In this document: one piece after another, positions 36,902 to 45,659 of the stretch
How positions within the stretch are numbered: the stretch's first letter is position 1
Layout of the letters: each line of letters begins with the position of its first letter
Assembly (NCBI RefSeq): GCF_011420305.2
Contig: NZ_CP061769.1
Span: 1,475,001-1,539,000, forward strand
DNA from: Nocardioides ochotonae
GTDB taxonomy: Bacteria; Actinomycetota; Actinomycetes; Propionibacteriales; Nocardioidaceae
Direction: 5' to 3'
DNA: 64,000 nt
Program-made: the position numbers and the translations under genes
The notes under the pieces: generated by a model
What the model saw: only the letters and a program-made list of their open reading frames with translations
Databases searched by the model: none
What the model was told of the DNA's origin: nothing

Positions 36902-39900
36902 GTGGGTCCTGAGTCGACCGGGTCGACCGCGTCCGCGCGCGCCGAGGACCCGCACCGGGACCGGCCTGCCCGTCTGGGCCCCGCCGGCGCGGCCGCGCTC
37001 GTCGTCTACGCGCTCATCGCGATCGTCTCGCTGCTGCAGCAGCCGGGCCGCGCGACCTACGACACCCGCGCCGAGCTCACCGAGCGGCCCCGGTCGTTCC
37101 TCGGCGAGGTCTTCACGCTGTGGCACCCGGAGTCCAGCTTCGGGGAGTTCCAGAACCAGGCCTACGGCTACCTCTTCCCGCAGGGCATGTGGTTCCTGCT
37201 CACCGACTGGCTGGGCGTCGCGGACTGGGTGAGCCAGCGGATCTGGTCGGCGCTGGTGCTGATCGTGGCCATCGAGGGCGCCCGTCGCCTGGCGGCGGCC
37301 CTCGGGCTCCCCGGCGCCGCCGCGCTCCTGGCCGGCCTGGCCTTCGGGTTCACCCCCCGTCTGCTCGGCACCGTCAGCGTCATCACCGGCGAGTCCCTGC
37401 CCGGCGCGATGCTGCCGTGGGTGGTGCTGCCGGTCGTGCTGGCCATGCAGGGCCGGATCGGGCGGCGCAGCGCGCTCCTGCTCAGCGGCGCCGCGGTCGT
37501 GTGCATGGGCGGGGTCAACGCCGTCGAGAACGCGGGCGCGCTCCCGGTGGCGATCATCGTGGTGGTCTGGGGCCTGCGCCGCGGACTGCTGTCGCGTCGC
37601 TTCGTGGCCGGGTGGGCGGCGGTGCTGCTCGCCGCGTCGTTCTGGTGGACGCTCCCGCTGCTGCTGCTGGCCGGCTACGCCCCGCCGTTCTACGAGTACG
37701 TCGAGAGCGCCGCGAACACCACGGTGCTCATCGGCCCCTCGGAGGCGATCCGCGGCGACTCGCACTGGGTGGCCTACCTGATCAGCGGCGACCAGTCCTG
37801 GTGGCCCGCGGCGCACGCCCTGGTCTCCGAGCGGGACCTGATCGTGCTGGCCGCCGTCATCTCCGCGATCGGCCTGTACGGGCTGCTGCGTCTGCAGCAC
37901 GCGATCCGGGGGCCGCTGGTGCTCTCGATGCTGGTCGGCCTGGCCGCGCTCACCGTCGCGCACGGCGGCTGGGGCGGCAGCCTGCTGGCTGGGGAGTTCC
38001 GGGTGCTGCTCGACGGCGCGCTGCAGATCTTCCGCAACGTGCACAAGATCGACCCGACCGTGCGCCTCCCGCTGGCGATCGGGTTCGGGCACGCGGTGGT
38101 GCTCATCACCCGCTGGGTCGCCGCCCGGTGGCCCCGCCACGACCCGCGGGCCCTCGTGGCGCTGGTCATGGCCGCCCTGGTGATGTCGCTGGGCCAGCCC
38201 TACCTCTTCAACGACTCCCGGACCCCGGGCTGGACCGAGGTCTCCGAGCCGTGGCAGGAGGCGCAGCGCTACCTCATCGAGCACCAGGGCGAGACGGCGA
38301 CGCTGATCCTGCCCGGCTCCGGCTTCGCACAGCAGGACTGGGGCTGGACGATCGACGAGCCGCTGCTCCTGCTCGGCGGGGTCAACCGGGTGGTGCGCAG
38401 CCAGGTGCCGCTCGTGCCCGGCCAGACGATCCGGTTCCTGCACGCCCTCGACCAGCTCGCGACCACCGGGCGCGCCACCCCTCGGCTCGGCGCACAGCTC
38501 GCCCGCGCCGGGATCGGGCACGTCGTGCTGCGCCGCGACCTGCGCCGCGACCTCACCGGCTCGCCGCACCCCGGCGGCGCCGCGGTCTCGCTGGCCAACG
38601 GCGGCCTGCGCAGCGTGGCGCAGTTCGGCGAGGGTGAGGGCGGCCCCGCGGTCGAGGTGCTCGCGGTCGAGGAGGAGCTGCCGGTGCTGCGCACGACGCT
38701 GACCGAGCGCGTCCTCACCGTGCGCGGCGCCCCCGAGAGCGTGCTCGCGGTCCAGGAGACCGGCCTGGTGAGTCCCGGGACCGCGACGGTCCTGGAGGGC
38801 GAGGACGGCTGGGAGCGCGAGGCCGACGTCGTGACCGACGGCAACCAGCGCCGCGAGCGGGCGTTCGGCGTCAACGACGAGTCGGTCTCCGCCGTGCTGA
38901 CCGCCGACGAGCCGTGGCGCCTCTCCCGCGCGGCGCACGACTTCCCGGCCGTGTCGGGGACCGCGCAGGTGGTGGCCCGCTACGACGGCCTGCGCCGGCT
39001 CACCGCCTCCTCGGCCCAGGGGTACGCCGACAACTTCGGGCCGGTCCTGCCCCAGAGCGCGCCGTACGCCGCGGTGGACGGCGACCGTCAGACCCGTTGG
39101 GTCTCCTCCTACGCCACCGACCCCACCGAGCAGTGGATCCGCATGGAGCTGGACGAGCCCCGCCGGATCCGCGAGGTATCGGTGCTCCCGGTCGTCGAGG
39201 ACGACTTCGTCGTGCCGATCCGCGAGCTCGAGGTCCGCGCCGGCGACCAGGTGCGCCGGGTGCGCGCCCACCCCTCGGGCGCTCCCTCGATCGCCCGGTT
39301 CGACGGCCGCCCGGCCGACGTCGTCGAGGTGCGGGTGGTGCGGGCGGCGACCCCGGAGAACCGGGGCCGGGTGGGCCTGCGCGAGATCACCATCGACGAG
39401 CGCAGCTCGGGCCGCAGCCTCGTGGTCCCGGGCATGGTCGGCCCCGACGCTCGGCTGGTCTTCGGCGCCGACGCCGAGCGTCGCGCCTGCCGGATCACGG
39501 TCGGCATCCCGGACTGCGACGTCGGGCGGATCCGCGCACCCGAGGAGCGCAGCGGCCTGGACCGCACCTTCACCACCTCCGCCCGGACCACGCACCGGCT
39601 GAGCGGCTGGGCCGTGGCCCGGGCGACCCGCGAGACCTCCCTGCTCCTCGACCCGCTCGACGCGGGCCAGCGGGTGGGCGCGAGCTCGGTGTACGGCGGC
39701 GACCCCAAGGTCGCCCAGCGCTTCGCCCACGACGGCCTGGACTCCACGGTGTGGATGTCGGCCGACAACGACCAGAACCCGACGCTCGTCTTCGAGTGGG
39801 ACCGCCCGCGCACGATCTCCGGTGTCGCCGTCGTCGGCGGTGAGTCCGAGGACATCCCGCGGCGGGCCCTCCTGCGCACCCGGTCCCGGGTCGTGGAGGC

Positions 39901-41095
39901 ATCGGTGACCGGCACCGAGATCGCGGCCTGGAAGCCGCTGCGCACCACGCGCCTCGAGGTGACCTTCCTCAAGCGCTACGGCTCCGACCGGGTCGTCGTC
40001 CCCGAGATCCGACTGGCCGGCGCCGACGTCACCCGGCCGCTGGACGACGGGCTCGAGGGCGGCCGGGTCGGCCGGCCGTGCGGCTTCGGCCCGAACATCG
40101 TGGTCGACGGACAGGTGGTGCCCACCGAGGTGTGGGGCAGCGTCGCCGACATCGTCAACGGCTCACCGATGCGCTGGGAGAGCTGCGCCGCCGGCGACGG
40201 CTCGGCGACCGCCGCGGGCCAGCCCTCCGACGGACTCGTGCGCCTCGGGCCCGGCGTGCACCGCGTCCAGGCCCGCAACAGCGCCGAGTTCGCCGTCACC
40301 CGCCTCCTCGCCGAGCCCGTCCGGGAACGACGCAACGAGGCCGGACGGCCCGGCACCGGGCGCGGCGCCGACCGCGAGGTGACCCTCACCCGGTGGGAGG
40401 CCAGCGACCGTACGGCGGTCGTGGCCGCCGGCCCGGAGGCGCTGCTGCACCTGCCGGAGAACGCCAACCCGGGCTGGGAGGCCCGGGTGGATGGCGAGGA
40501 GCTGCGCCGCGTACGCGTGGACGGCTGGCAACAGGCCTGGGTGCTGCCGGCGAGCGGCGAGGTCACCGTCGAGCTGAGCTATGCCCCGCAGCGCGTCTAC
40601 ACGGTGCTCCTGCCTCTCGGCCTGGGCGTGAGCGGCCTGGTGCTGCTCGCCGGGATCGGCGCCGGCATCGGACTGTGGTGGCGCCGCCGCCGCGGGACCG
40701 CGCCGGGCATCCCGGAGAGCTGGGCGACACTGTCGCCCCGGGCGTCCAGCCCAGCGGTGGTCGGCCTCAGCGCGGTCGCCGTCTTCGCCTTCCTCGGCCC
40801 GGTGGCGACCGTCGGCCTGGTCCTCGCGCTCGTCGCCGGCCGCGTGGTCGCGGTGAGCGGCTCCGGGGCCCTCGCCGCCGTCACGGGTGCGCTCGGGTGG
40901 TGGCGCGACGCCGCCCCGGCGCTGGTGGCCGCGGTGCTGGTCGTGGCGTCCGCCCTGCTCGACGTGGCCGGCCTGCCCTGGCTGTCACGGGGCGCGGACG
41001 TGCTGGCCGCCGTCGCGATCGGGCTCGCGGCCGGCCTCCTGCTGGCCCGACGGTCCGCACCCCTTCTCGCCCCACGCACCGGGAGGAACGTGTGA
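36902..41095 (+). CDS. AftD-like alpha-(1->3)-arabinofuranosyltransferase
   Basis: This 1397-residue protein resembles AftD of mycobacteria (DUF3367 family), a GT-C glycosyltransferase using a polyprenyl-phosphate arabinofuranose donor. Residues 30-480 hold many membrane helices, starting with the family motif YDTRAELTERPRSFL (Asp54 in the first outer loop) and FGEFQNQAYGYLFPQGMW. Two F5/8-type-C-like carbohydrate-binding regions follow (around 700-830 with TRWVSSYATDP, and 925-1040 with DGLDSTVWMSADNDQNP). C-terminal helices begin near residue 1240. GTG at 36902 is preceded by GGAG; GTG at 36890 is an alternative. It overlaps the next gene (GTGA). The arabinan-type substrate is inferred from homology. 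Confidence 0.85.
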   Translation: MGPESTGSTASARAEDPHRDRPARLGPAGAAALVVYALIAIVSLLQQPGRATYDTRAELTERPRSFLGEVFTLWHPESSFGEFQNQAYGYLFPQGMWFLLTDWLGVADWVSQRIWSALVLIVAIEGARRLAAALGLPGAAALLAGLAFGFTPRLLGTVSVITGESLPGAMLPWVVLPVVLAMQGRIGRRSALLLSGAAVVCMGGVNAVENAGALPVAIIVVVWGLRRGLLSRRFVAGWAAVLLAASFWWTLPLLLLAGYAPPFYEYVESAANTTVLIGPSEAIRGDSHWVAYLISGDQSWWPAAHALVSERDLIVLAAVISAIGLYGLLRLQHAIRGPLVLSMLVGLAALTVAHGGWGGSLLAGEFRVLLDGALQIFRNVHKIDPTVRLPLAIGFGHAVVLITRWVAARWPRHDPRALVALVMAALVMSLGQPYLFNDSRTPGWTEVSEPWQEAQRYLIEHQGETATLILPGSGFAQQDWGWTIDEPLLLLGGVNRVVRSQVPLVPGQTIRFLHALDQLATTGRATPRLGAQLARAGIGHVVLRRDLRRDLTGSPHPGGAAVSLANGGLRSVAQFGEGEGGPAVEVLAVEEELPVLRTTLTERVLTVRGAPESVLAVQETGLVSPGTATVLEGEDGWEREADVVTDGNQRRERAFGVNDESVSAVLTADEPWRLSRAAHDFPAVSGTAQVVARYDGLRRLTASSAQGYADNFGPVLPQSAPYAAVDGDRQTRWVSSYATDPTEQWIRMELDEPRRIREVSVLPVVEDDFVVPIRELEVRAGDQVRRVRAHPSGAPSIARFDGRPADVVEVRVVRAATPENRGRVGLREITIDERSSGRSLVVPGMVGPDARLVFGADAERRACRITVGIPDCDVGRIRAPEERSGLDRTFTTSARTTHRLSGWAVARATRETSLLLDPLDAGQRVGASSVYGGDPKVAQRFAHDGLDSTVWMSADNDQNPTLVFEWDRPRTISGVAVVGGESEDIPRRALLRTRSRVVEASVTGTEIAAWKPLRTTRLEVTFLKRYGSDRVVVPEIRLAGADVTRPLDDGLEGGRVGRPCGFGPNIVVDGQVVPTEVWGSVADIVNGSPMRWESCAAGDGSATAAGQPSDGLVRLGPGVHRVQARNSAEFAVTRLLAEPVRERRNEAGRPGTGRGADREVTLTRWEASDRTAVVAAGPEALLHLPENANPGWEARVDGEELRRVRVDGWQQAWVLPASGEVTVELSYAPQRVYTVLLPLGLGVSGLVLLAGIGAGIGLWWRRRRGTAPGIPESWATLSPRASSPAVVGLSAVAVFAFLGPVATVGLVLALVAGRVVAVSGSGALAAVTGALGWWRDAAPALVAAVLVVASALLDVAGLPWLSRGADVLAAVAIGLAAGLLLARRSAPLLAPRTGRNV

Positions 41096-42879
41096 ACCAC
41101 GCGGACAGGAGCGCCGGCGTCTGGCGCGGGCGCCAGGCGTGGGCCGCCGTGGTCGTGATCGCGGTGATGCTGGTGTGGCGCGCGCTGCTGATGCGTGACT
41201 CCTACTTCAACCAGGACGACTTCTTCATCACCGCACGCGCGACCCATGAGGAGCTCACCTGGGCCTACCTGTTCGAGCCCATCGCCGGGCACGTGATCCC
41301 GGCGCAGATGCTGAACTTCTGGATGGTCGGCAACCTCGCGCCGTTCCGGTGGGGAGTCGTGGCCGCCGAGGCCGTGGTGCTCCAGCTCATCGCCACCGTC
41401 CTCATGTGGCACCTGCTGACCCGGCTGCTGCCCGGCAGGTGGGTGCGCGTGCTCCTGCTGGCGGTCTTCGCGTGGACGCCGCTCACCCTCGTCACCACGC
41501 TGTGGTGGGCGGCGGCGATCGGGCTGTGGCCGCACCTGATCTTCTCCATCCTTGCGATGCTGCTCCTGACCCGCGCCGTGCAGGGAGCCGGCCGCTCCTG
41601 GCTCAACCAGCTCGGCTGCGTGCTGTGCCTGTGGGCCGGTCTGGCCTGGCACGAGCGCGCGGTCCTGATCGCGCCGGTGCTCCTCGCGCTCGCACTCGCC
41701 CTCGCCGACGACGCGGCCGGGTGGCGGCGCGTGCCGGCGACCCTGCGCCGGTTCGCCTGGCTGTGGGTCGCACTCGCCGCCAGCCTCGTGACCTACCTGG
41801 TCGTCCACACCCGGATCACCACCGTGGAGGGCGGCACCGGGTCGCTGACCGAGTCGTTGCACATCACCTGGGAGTTCATCGCCCGCAACATCGTCCCCGG
41901 CATGCTTTCCGGCCCCTGGCAGGCCGAGCTGCAGGGCGGCGCGGTGGTGCCCGCACACTGGGTGACAGCGGTGTCGCTGGTGCTCGCGGCCCTCATCCTC
42001 GCGGTGCTGCTGCGCCGCGGGGGACCGGCGCGCTGGTGGGCGCTCCTGCTCGTGGTCGGCTACGTCGGGTCCGACCTCGCGCTCGTCCTCGCCGGTCGCG
42101 GCGGGTTCGGGCACCTCATCGGCCTGGACCCGCGCTACAGCTCCGACGTGCCGCACATCGTCGTCCCCGCGGTCGCGCTCATGCTGCGCCAGGCCCGTCC
42201 GGGACTCGGCCTCGGCCTCGCGGCGCTGCAGACCCACCGGCGGCGGGTGCTCAGCATCGGGGTCCTCACCGGCGTCTACCTCGTCGGCTCGGCGTTCGGC
42301 ACGGCGGCGCTCGTCCCGCACTTCCAGAACGTCGGGGACCGCGACTTCGTCACCACCTTCCGCGCCGAGCTCGCACGCGACCCCAACCAGGTGGTGTGGG
42401 ACGCCCTGGTGCCAGCGGAGCTGGTGCTGCCGCTGGTCGGCGAGGACGCCCGCCTCTCGGCGGTCTTCGCCCCGCTGCCCGAGAGCCCGGTCTTCGACGA
42501 GCCGTCGGCGCGCCTGCGCCTGGTCGACGAGGAGGGCCGGCTGCACCCGGTCGAGCTCGACGGCTCGATCCCGGTGCCGGAGGGCCCGGCGCCCGACTGC
42601 GGGTACGCCGTCACCGACGCCACCGTCCGGCTGCCGTTCGTGCTGCCGGTCAGCGGCCGACTCCTGGTCAGCATGGGGTATTTCTCCAACGGCGAGTCGA
42701 CGGTCACCGTCAGCGCGGGCGACTGGTCCACGTCGTTCCTGGCGAGGCCCGGCCCCAACGAGATCTGGGTGCCGGTCCCGGACCTCGAGGAGGAGATCGG
42801 GGCCCTGCGGCTGCGTGCCGACGGGGGCGCCACGGTCTGCGTCACCCGGGCGGCGGCAGGACGACCGGAGATCCGGTGA
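41092..42879 (+). CDS. Polytopic membrane protein, GT-C glycosyltransferase-like
   Basis: This 595-residue protein has about 11 membrane segments in residues 15-440 and a C-terminal outer domain of about 150 residues with beta-strand character (LPFVLPVSGRLLVSMGYFSNGESTVTVSAGDW). After the first helix the acidic pair Asp42-Asp43 (YFNQDDFF) sits where GT-C enzymes carry their catalytic Asp. The middle loop has AWHERAVLIAP. No close named family was recognised. It overlaps the AftD-like gene and the next gene by four bases each, so the three are one unit. A sugar transfer from a lipid-linked donor is inferred. Confidence 0.7.
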   Translation: MNHADRSAGVWRGRQAWAAVVVIAVMLVWRALLMRDSYFNQDDFFITARATHEELTWAYLFEPIAGHVIPAQMLNFWMVGNLAPFRWGVVAAEAVVLQLIATVLMWHLLTRLLPGRWVRVLLLAVFAWTPLTLVTTLWWAAAIGLWPHLIFSILAMLLLTRAVQGAGRSWLNQLGCVLCLWAGLAWHERAVLIAPVLLALALALADDAAGWRRVPATLRRFAWLWVALAASLVTYLVVHTRITTVEGGTGSLTESLHITWEFIARNIVPGMLSGPWQAELQGGAVVPAHWVTAVSLVLAALILAVLLRRGGPARWWALLLVVGYVGSDLALVLAGRGGFGHLIGLDPRYSSDVPHIVVPAVALMLRQARPGLGLGLAALQTHRRRVLSIGVLTGVYLVGSAFGTAALVPHFQNVGDRDFVTTFRAELARDPNQVVWDALVPAELVLPLVGEDARLSAVFAPLPESPVFDEPSARLRLVDEEGRLHPVELDGSIPVPEGPAPDCGYAVTDATVRLPFVLPVSGRLLVSMGYFSNGESTVTVSAGDWSTSFLARPGPNEIWVPVPDLEEEIGALRLRADGGATVCVTRAAAGRPEIR

Positions 42880-44567
42880 GCACGGTCGCCGCGGAGCCGC
42901 GGCGCCGCCGGGCGCAGGACCTGGCCGTCGGGCTCGCGCTGAGCCTCCTGGTCCTCGGACCGCTGCTGCTCGGTCGGGGGTTCTGGATCTTCGGCGACAT
43001 GGTCTTCGTCCCGGAGCAGCCGTGGAAGAGCGCCTGGCTCGGCCTGGACGGCCAGCTGCCGCGGGCGGTCCCGATGGACGCGCTGATGTCGCTGCTGACC
43101 GCTGTCGTGCCGGGCGATCTGGTCCAGAAGGCGGTCCTGCTGGCGGCCTTCCTGGCGGGAGCCGTCGGCGCCGGCCGGCTCGTCGACCGGCACCCGTGGT
43201 ACGCCCGGGCCGCGGCGATCACGCTCTTCGTCTGGAACCCGTGGGTCCACGAGCGCCTGCTCATGGGGCAGTGGGCGATCCTGGCGGGCTACCTGCTGCT
43301 GCCGTGGGTGGCCCACGCGGCGCTGCGCGCCCGCCGCGACCTGCGCGACGGCGCACCGCCGCTGGCGGTCGCGCTCGTCCTGAGCGCCGTGTGCAGTCCC
43401 TCCAGCGGGCTGATGGCGGTCCTCGTCGCGCTGGTGCTCGCGGCACGGCGTACCCGTTTCCACGTCCCGGTGGTGCTCGGCACCGGCGTCGTGGCGAACC
43501 TGCCGTGGCTGGTGCCGACGCTGCTGGCCGGGCGCGCCAGCGAGGTCACCGTCGCGGGTGTCTTCGACGTGTTCGCGCCGCGGGCCGAGTCGGGCGCGGG
43601 GGTCTGGGCGAGCCTGCTGTCCCTGGGCGGCACCTGGAAGTCCTCGGTCGTCCCGCCCGAGCGCACCGAGCCGCTGGTGGTGCTGCTGGCCTGCGCGCTC
43701 ACCGTCGCCGCCCTGCTCGGCGTACGACGCGCGCCGCGCGGCTCCGACGAGCGGCGGCTGCTGGTGCTGGCGGGGGTCTCGCTGCTGCTCGCCGCCCTGC
43801 CGGTGCTGCCCGGCGGCACGGCGCTGCTGGAGGCCCTGGGCACGGTGGTCCCCGCCACCGCGGTGCTGCGCGACTCCCAGCGGTTCCTGGCCCCGGCGGT
43901 GCTGGTGCTGCTGCCCGGAATCGCGGCGGTGGTGTCCGGGGTACGCGCCCGCGTGCGGCCCGGCCGTGAGGCCCTGTGGGCGGTGGTCGCCGTGGTGGTC
44001 GTGGCGCCGGTCGTGCTGCTGCCGAGCCTCGCCTGGGGTGCCGCCGGGACGCTGACCCGGTCGACGTTCCCGGGGGAGTGGCGGACGGTGGCCGGGATCC
44101 TGGAGGCCGAGGGCCCGGCGACGACCGTCGTGCTGCCGTGGCGCGGCAGCTACCGCGGCTACGACTGGAACGCGCGCCGCGCCGTGCTCGACCCGGCGCC
44201 GCGGTTCCTGCCCGGCGAGGTGCTCATCGACGACCGCACGTTCGTCGACGGCGAGGTGGTGCCCTCCGAGGATCCCCGGGTGGTCGCGGTCGACGCGGCG
44301 CTCTCGTCGCCCGACCCGGCGGCCGCGCTGCGCGAGGCCGGGGTGCGCTGGGTCCTCGTCGAGCGGGGGATGGGCGGGCTCGGGGAGATCCCCTCCGGCA
44401 CGGTCCGCCACGACGGCGAGGCGCTCTCCCTCGTCGATCTCGGGCCCGCGGCGGCGTCCGGGGAGCCGGTCGAGCCTCTCGACACGGTGCTGGTCGTGCT
44501 CGCTGACCTCGCCACGCTGCTGTTGCTTTCCGGAAATGCTGCGGCCATACTGCGACGTCGGGTGTAA
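42876..44567 (+). CDS. Polytopic membrane protein, GT-C/YfhO-like
   Basis: This 563-residue protein has about 11 hydrophobic segments and an outer C-terminal part (residues about 390-525) before a last helix. Asp41 in RGFWIFGDMVF lies just after the first helix, as in GT-C transferases. The segment WNPWVHERLLMGQWAILAGYLLLPW is shared by actinobacterial membrane proteins near AftD. The C-terminal part has TTVVLPWRGSYRGYDWN and VRWVLVERGM, like the AftD and YfhO layout. It starts with GTG in a GTGA overlap. The exact reaction is unknown. Confidence 0.7.
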   Translation: MSTVAAEPRRRRAQDLAVGLALSLLVLGPLLLGRGFWIFGDMVFVPEQPWKSAWLGLDGQLPRAVPMDALMSLLTAVVPGDLVQKAVLLAAFLAGAVGAGRLVDRHPWYARAAAITLFVWNPWVHERLLMGQWAILAGYLLLPWVAHAALRARRDLRDGAPPLAVALVLSAVCSPSSGLMAVLVALVLAARRTRFHVPVVLGTGVVANLPWLVPTLLAGRASEVTVAGVFDVFAPRAESGAGVWASLLSLGGTWKSSVVPPERTEPLVVLLACALTVAALLGVRRAPRGSDERRLLVLAGVSLLLAALPVLPGGTALLEALGTVVPATAVLRDSQRFLAPAVLVLLPGIAAVVSGVRARVRPGREALWAVVAVVVVAPVVLLPSLAWGAAGTLTRSTFPGEWRTVAGILEAEGPATTVVLPWRGSYRGYDWNARRAVLDPAPRFLPGEVLIDDRTFVDGEVVPSEDPRVVAVDAALSSPDPAAALREAGVRWVLVERGMGGLGEIPSGTVRHDGEALSLVDLGPAAASGEPVEPLDTVLVVLADLATLLLLSGNAAAILRRRV

Positions 44568-44621
44568 TGGTCGTCACCAAGGCGGCCTGCCGCTGTGAGT
44601 TCTTGGGAGGGAACCCAGCAC

Positions 44622-44756
44622 ATGAACTTCTTGATCTCCGGCGTCGTAGGCGCCGTCCTGTCCTCCGTGGTGCTGATCGGAGGGGTGCAGGCCTACTCCG
44701 GCGGTGACCCCGAGCCGCTCTCGGAGGAGCAGCTCTACTCCTACTCCGACGAGTGA
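44622..44756 (+). CDS. DUF2613 small secreted or membrane protein
   Basis: This 44-residue protein consists of one hydrophobic segment (residues 3-25, LISGVVGAVLSSVVLIGGVQA) and a short acidic tail ending in EEQLYSYSDE. It fits DUF2613, a family of small actinobacterial proteins. The Mycobacterium tuberculosis member Rv0236A lies beside aftD (Rv0236c), and here too it follows the AftD-like operon, 54 bases after its last gene. GGGAGGG lies about nine bases before the ATG. A 13-bp terminator begins right after the stop. The function is unknown; a helper for the membrane glycosyltransferases is an inference. Confidence 0.85.
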   Translation: MNFLISGVVGAVLSSVVLIGGVQAYSGGDPEPLSEEQLYSYSDE

Positions 44757-44794
44757 CGTCGGTGGGGTGAGGCTCGTGCTGCACCCCACCGACG
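44757..44794 (+). terminator. Terminator after the DUF2613 gene
   Basis: A 13-bp perfect stem, CGTCGGTGGGGTG / CACCCCACCGACG, encloses a 12-base loop. It begins at the base after the stop codon and ends the AftD-like operon. Confidence 0.8.
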
Positions 44795-44861
44795 CCCCGT
44801 GCCCACGCTGTCCGCAGCGTCGGTTCGGCGACCCTGAAACATCTGCCCGGGGGAGGGCCGC

Positions 44862-45656
44862 ATGCTCCAGCTGGTGATACCCGCATTCAACGAGGCGGCC
44901 CGGCTCCCGCGCACCCTGCGCGAGTTGACCCGCTACGCCACCGCGAACCGGGCGACCCTCGGCCGCATCGAGGTCGTCGTGGTCGACAACGCGAGCACCG
45001 ACGCGACCGCCAGCGTCGCACGCGACGCCGACTGCGCGGCGCTGCCGGTCCGGATCGTGCACTGCGCCGAGCCCGGCAAGGGCGCCGCGGTGCGCGCCGG
45101 CATGGCCGTGACCACCGCGGACATCGTGGGGTTCATGGACGCCGACGGCGCGACCCGCCTCGACGCGCTCGACGAGGGCTGGCGGCGCATGCTCCTGGGG
45201 GCCGACATCGCCATCGGGTCGCGTGCCGTCGAGGGCAGCGACACCGCCGTACGCCACAGCTGGCTGCGCGAGCGGGGCGCCCGCGCCTACCGTTCGTGCA
45301 CCGCTCGCCTGGTCCCCGGTGTGGCCGACACCCAGTGCGGGTTCAAGCTGCTGCGCGGCGACCTGGCACGCGAGGTGTTCGCGGGCCTGCGGACCCCCGG
45401 CTTCTCCTTCGACGTCGAGCTTCTGGCCCGGGCGCGCCACGCGGGTGCCGTGATCCACGAGTTCCCCGTGGTCTGGGCCGACGTCCCGGGCTCCACCTTC
45501 GATCCCGTGCGCCACGGCGCCGGGGCGTTCCTCGACCTCGGCCGGATCGCCTGGCAGCTGCGTGGCTCGCGCACCGCGCCGAGAACGGTGCCCGCGCTCG
45601 CGCCGGTCGCCGGGTCCGCCGTCGTACCGCCCGCCGCGGCCGGCGGCGAGTTCTAG
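44862..45656 (+). CDS. GT2 family glycosyltransferase (dolichyl-phosphate sugar synthase-like)
   Basis: This 264-residue protein is a GT-A fold transferase similar to polyprenyl-phosphate glucose or mannose synthases. LVIPAFNEAARLPRTL opens the fold, VVVDNASTDAT binds the nucleotide, and FMDADGATRLDAL holds the metal-binding DXD. TQCGFKLLRGDLAREVF and GFSFDVELLARA are typical of the Alg5/DPM1-like branch. No membrane helix is present. It could supply the lipid-linked sugar donor used by the neighbouring GT-C proteins. ATG at 44862 follows GGGGGAGG. The GT4 gene starts four bases after its stop. Confidence 0.88.
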   Translation: MLQLVIPAFNEAARLPRTLRELTRYATANRATLGRIEVVVVDNASTDATASVARDADCAALPVRIVHCAEPGKGAAVRAGMAVTTADIVGFMDADGATRLDALDEGWRRMLLGADIAIGSRAVEGSDTAVRHSWLRERGARAYRSCTARLVPGVADTQCGFKLLRGDLAREVFAGLRTPGFSFDVELLARARHAGAVIHEFPVVWADVPGSTFDPVRHGAGAFLDLGRIAWQLRGSRTAPRTVPALAPVAGSAVVPPAAAGGEF

Positions 45657-45659
45657 CGG

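Noticed and set aside
36848-39730. A 960-codon minus-strand frame opposite the AftD-like gene
   Set aside because: The plus-strand frame has membrane helices and AftD motifs. The opposite frame is only GC-bias shadow.
37000-44567. Horizontal transfer of the envelope block
   Set aside because: GC content, codon use and overlap style look the same as in the flanking genes, and no mobile element or attachment site was seen. Insertion may be old or the arrangement ancestral.
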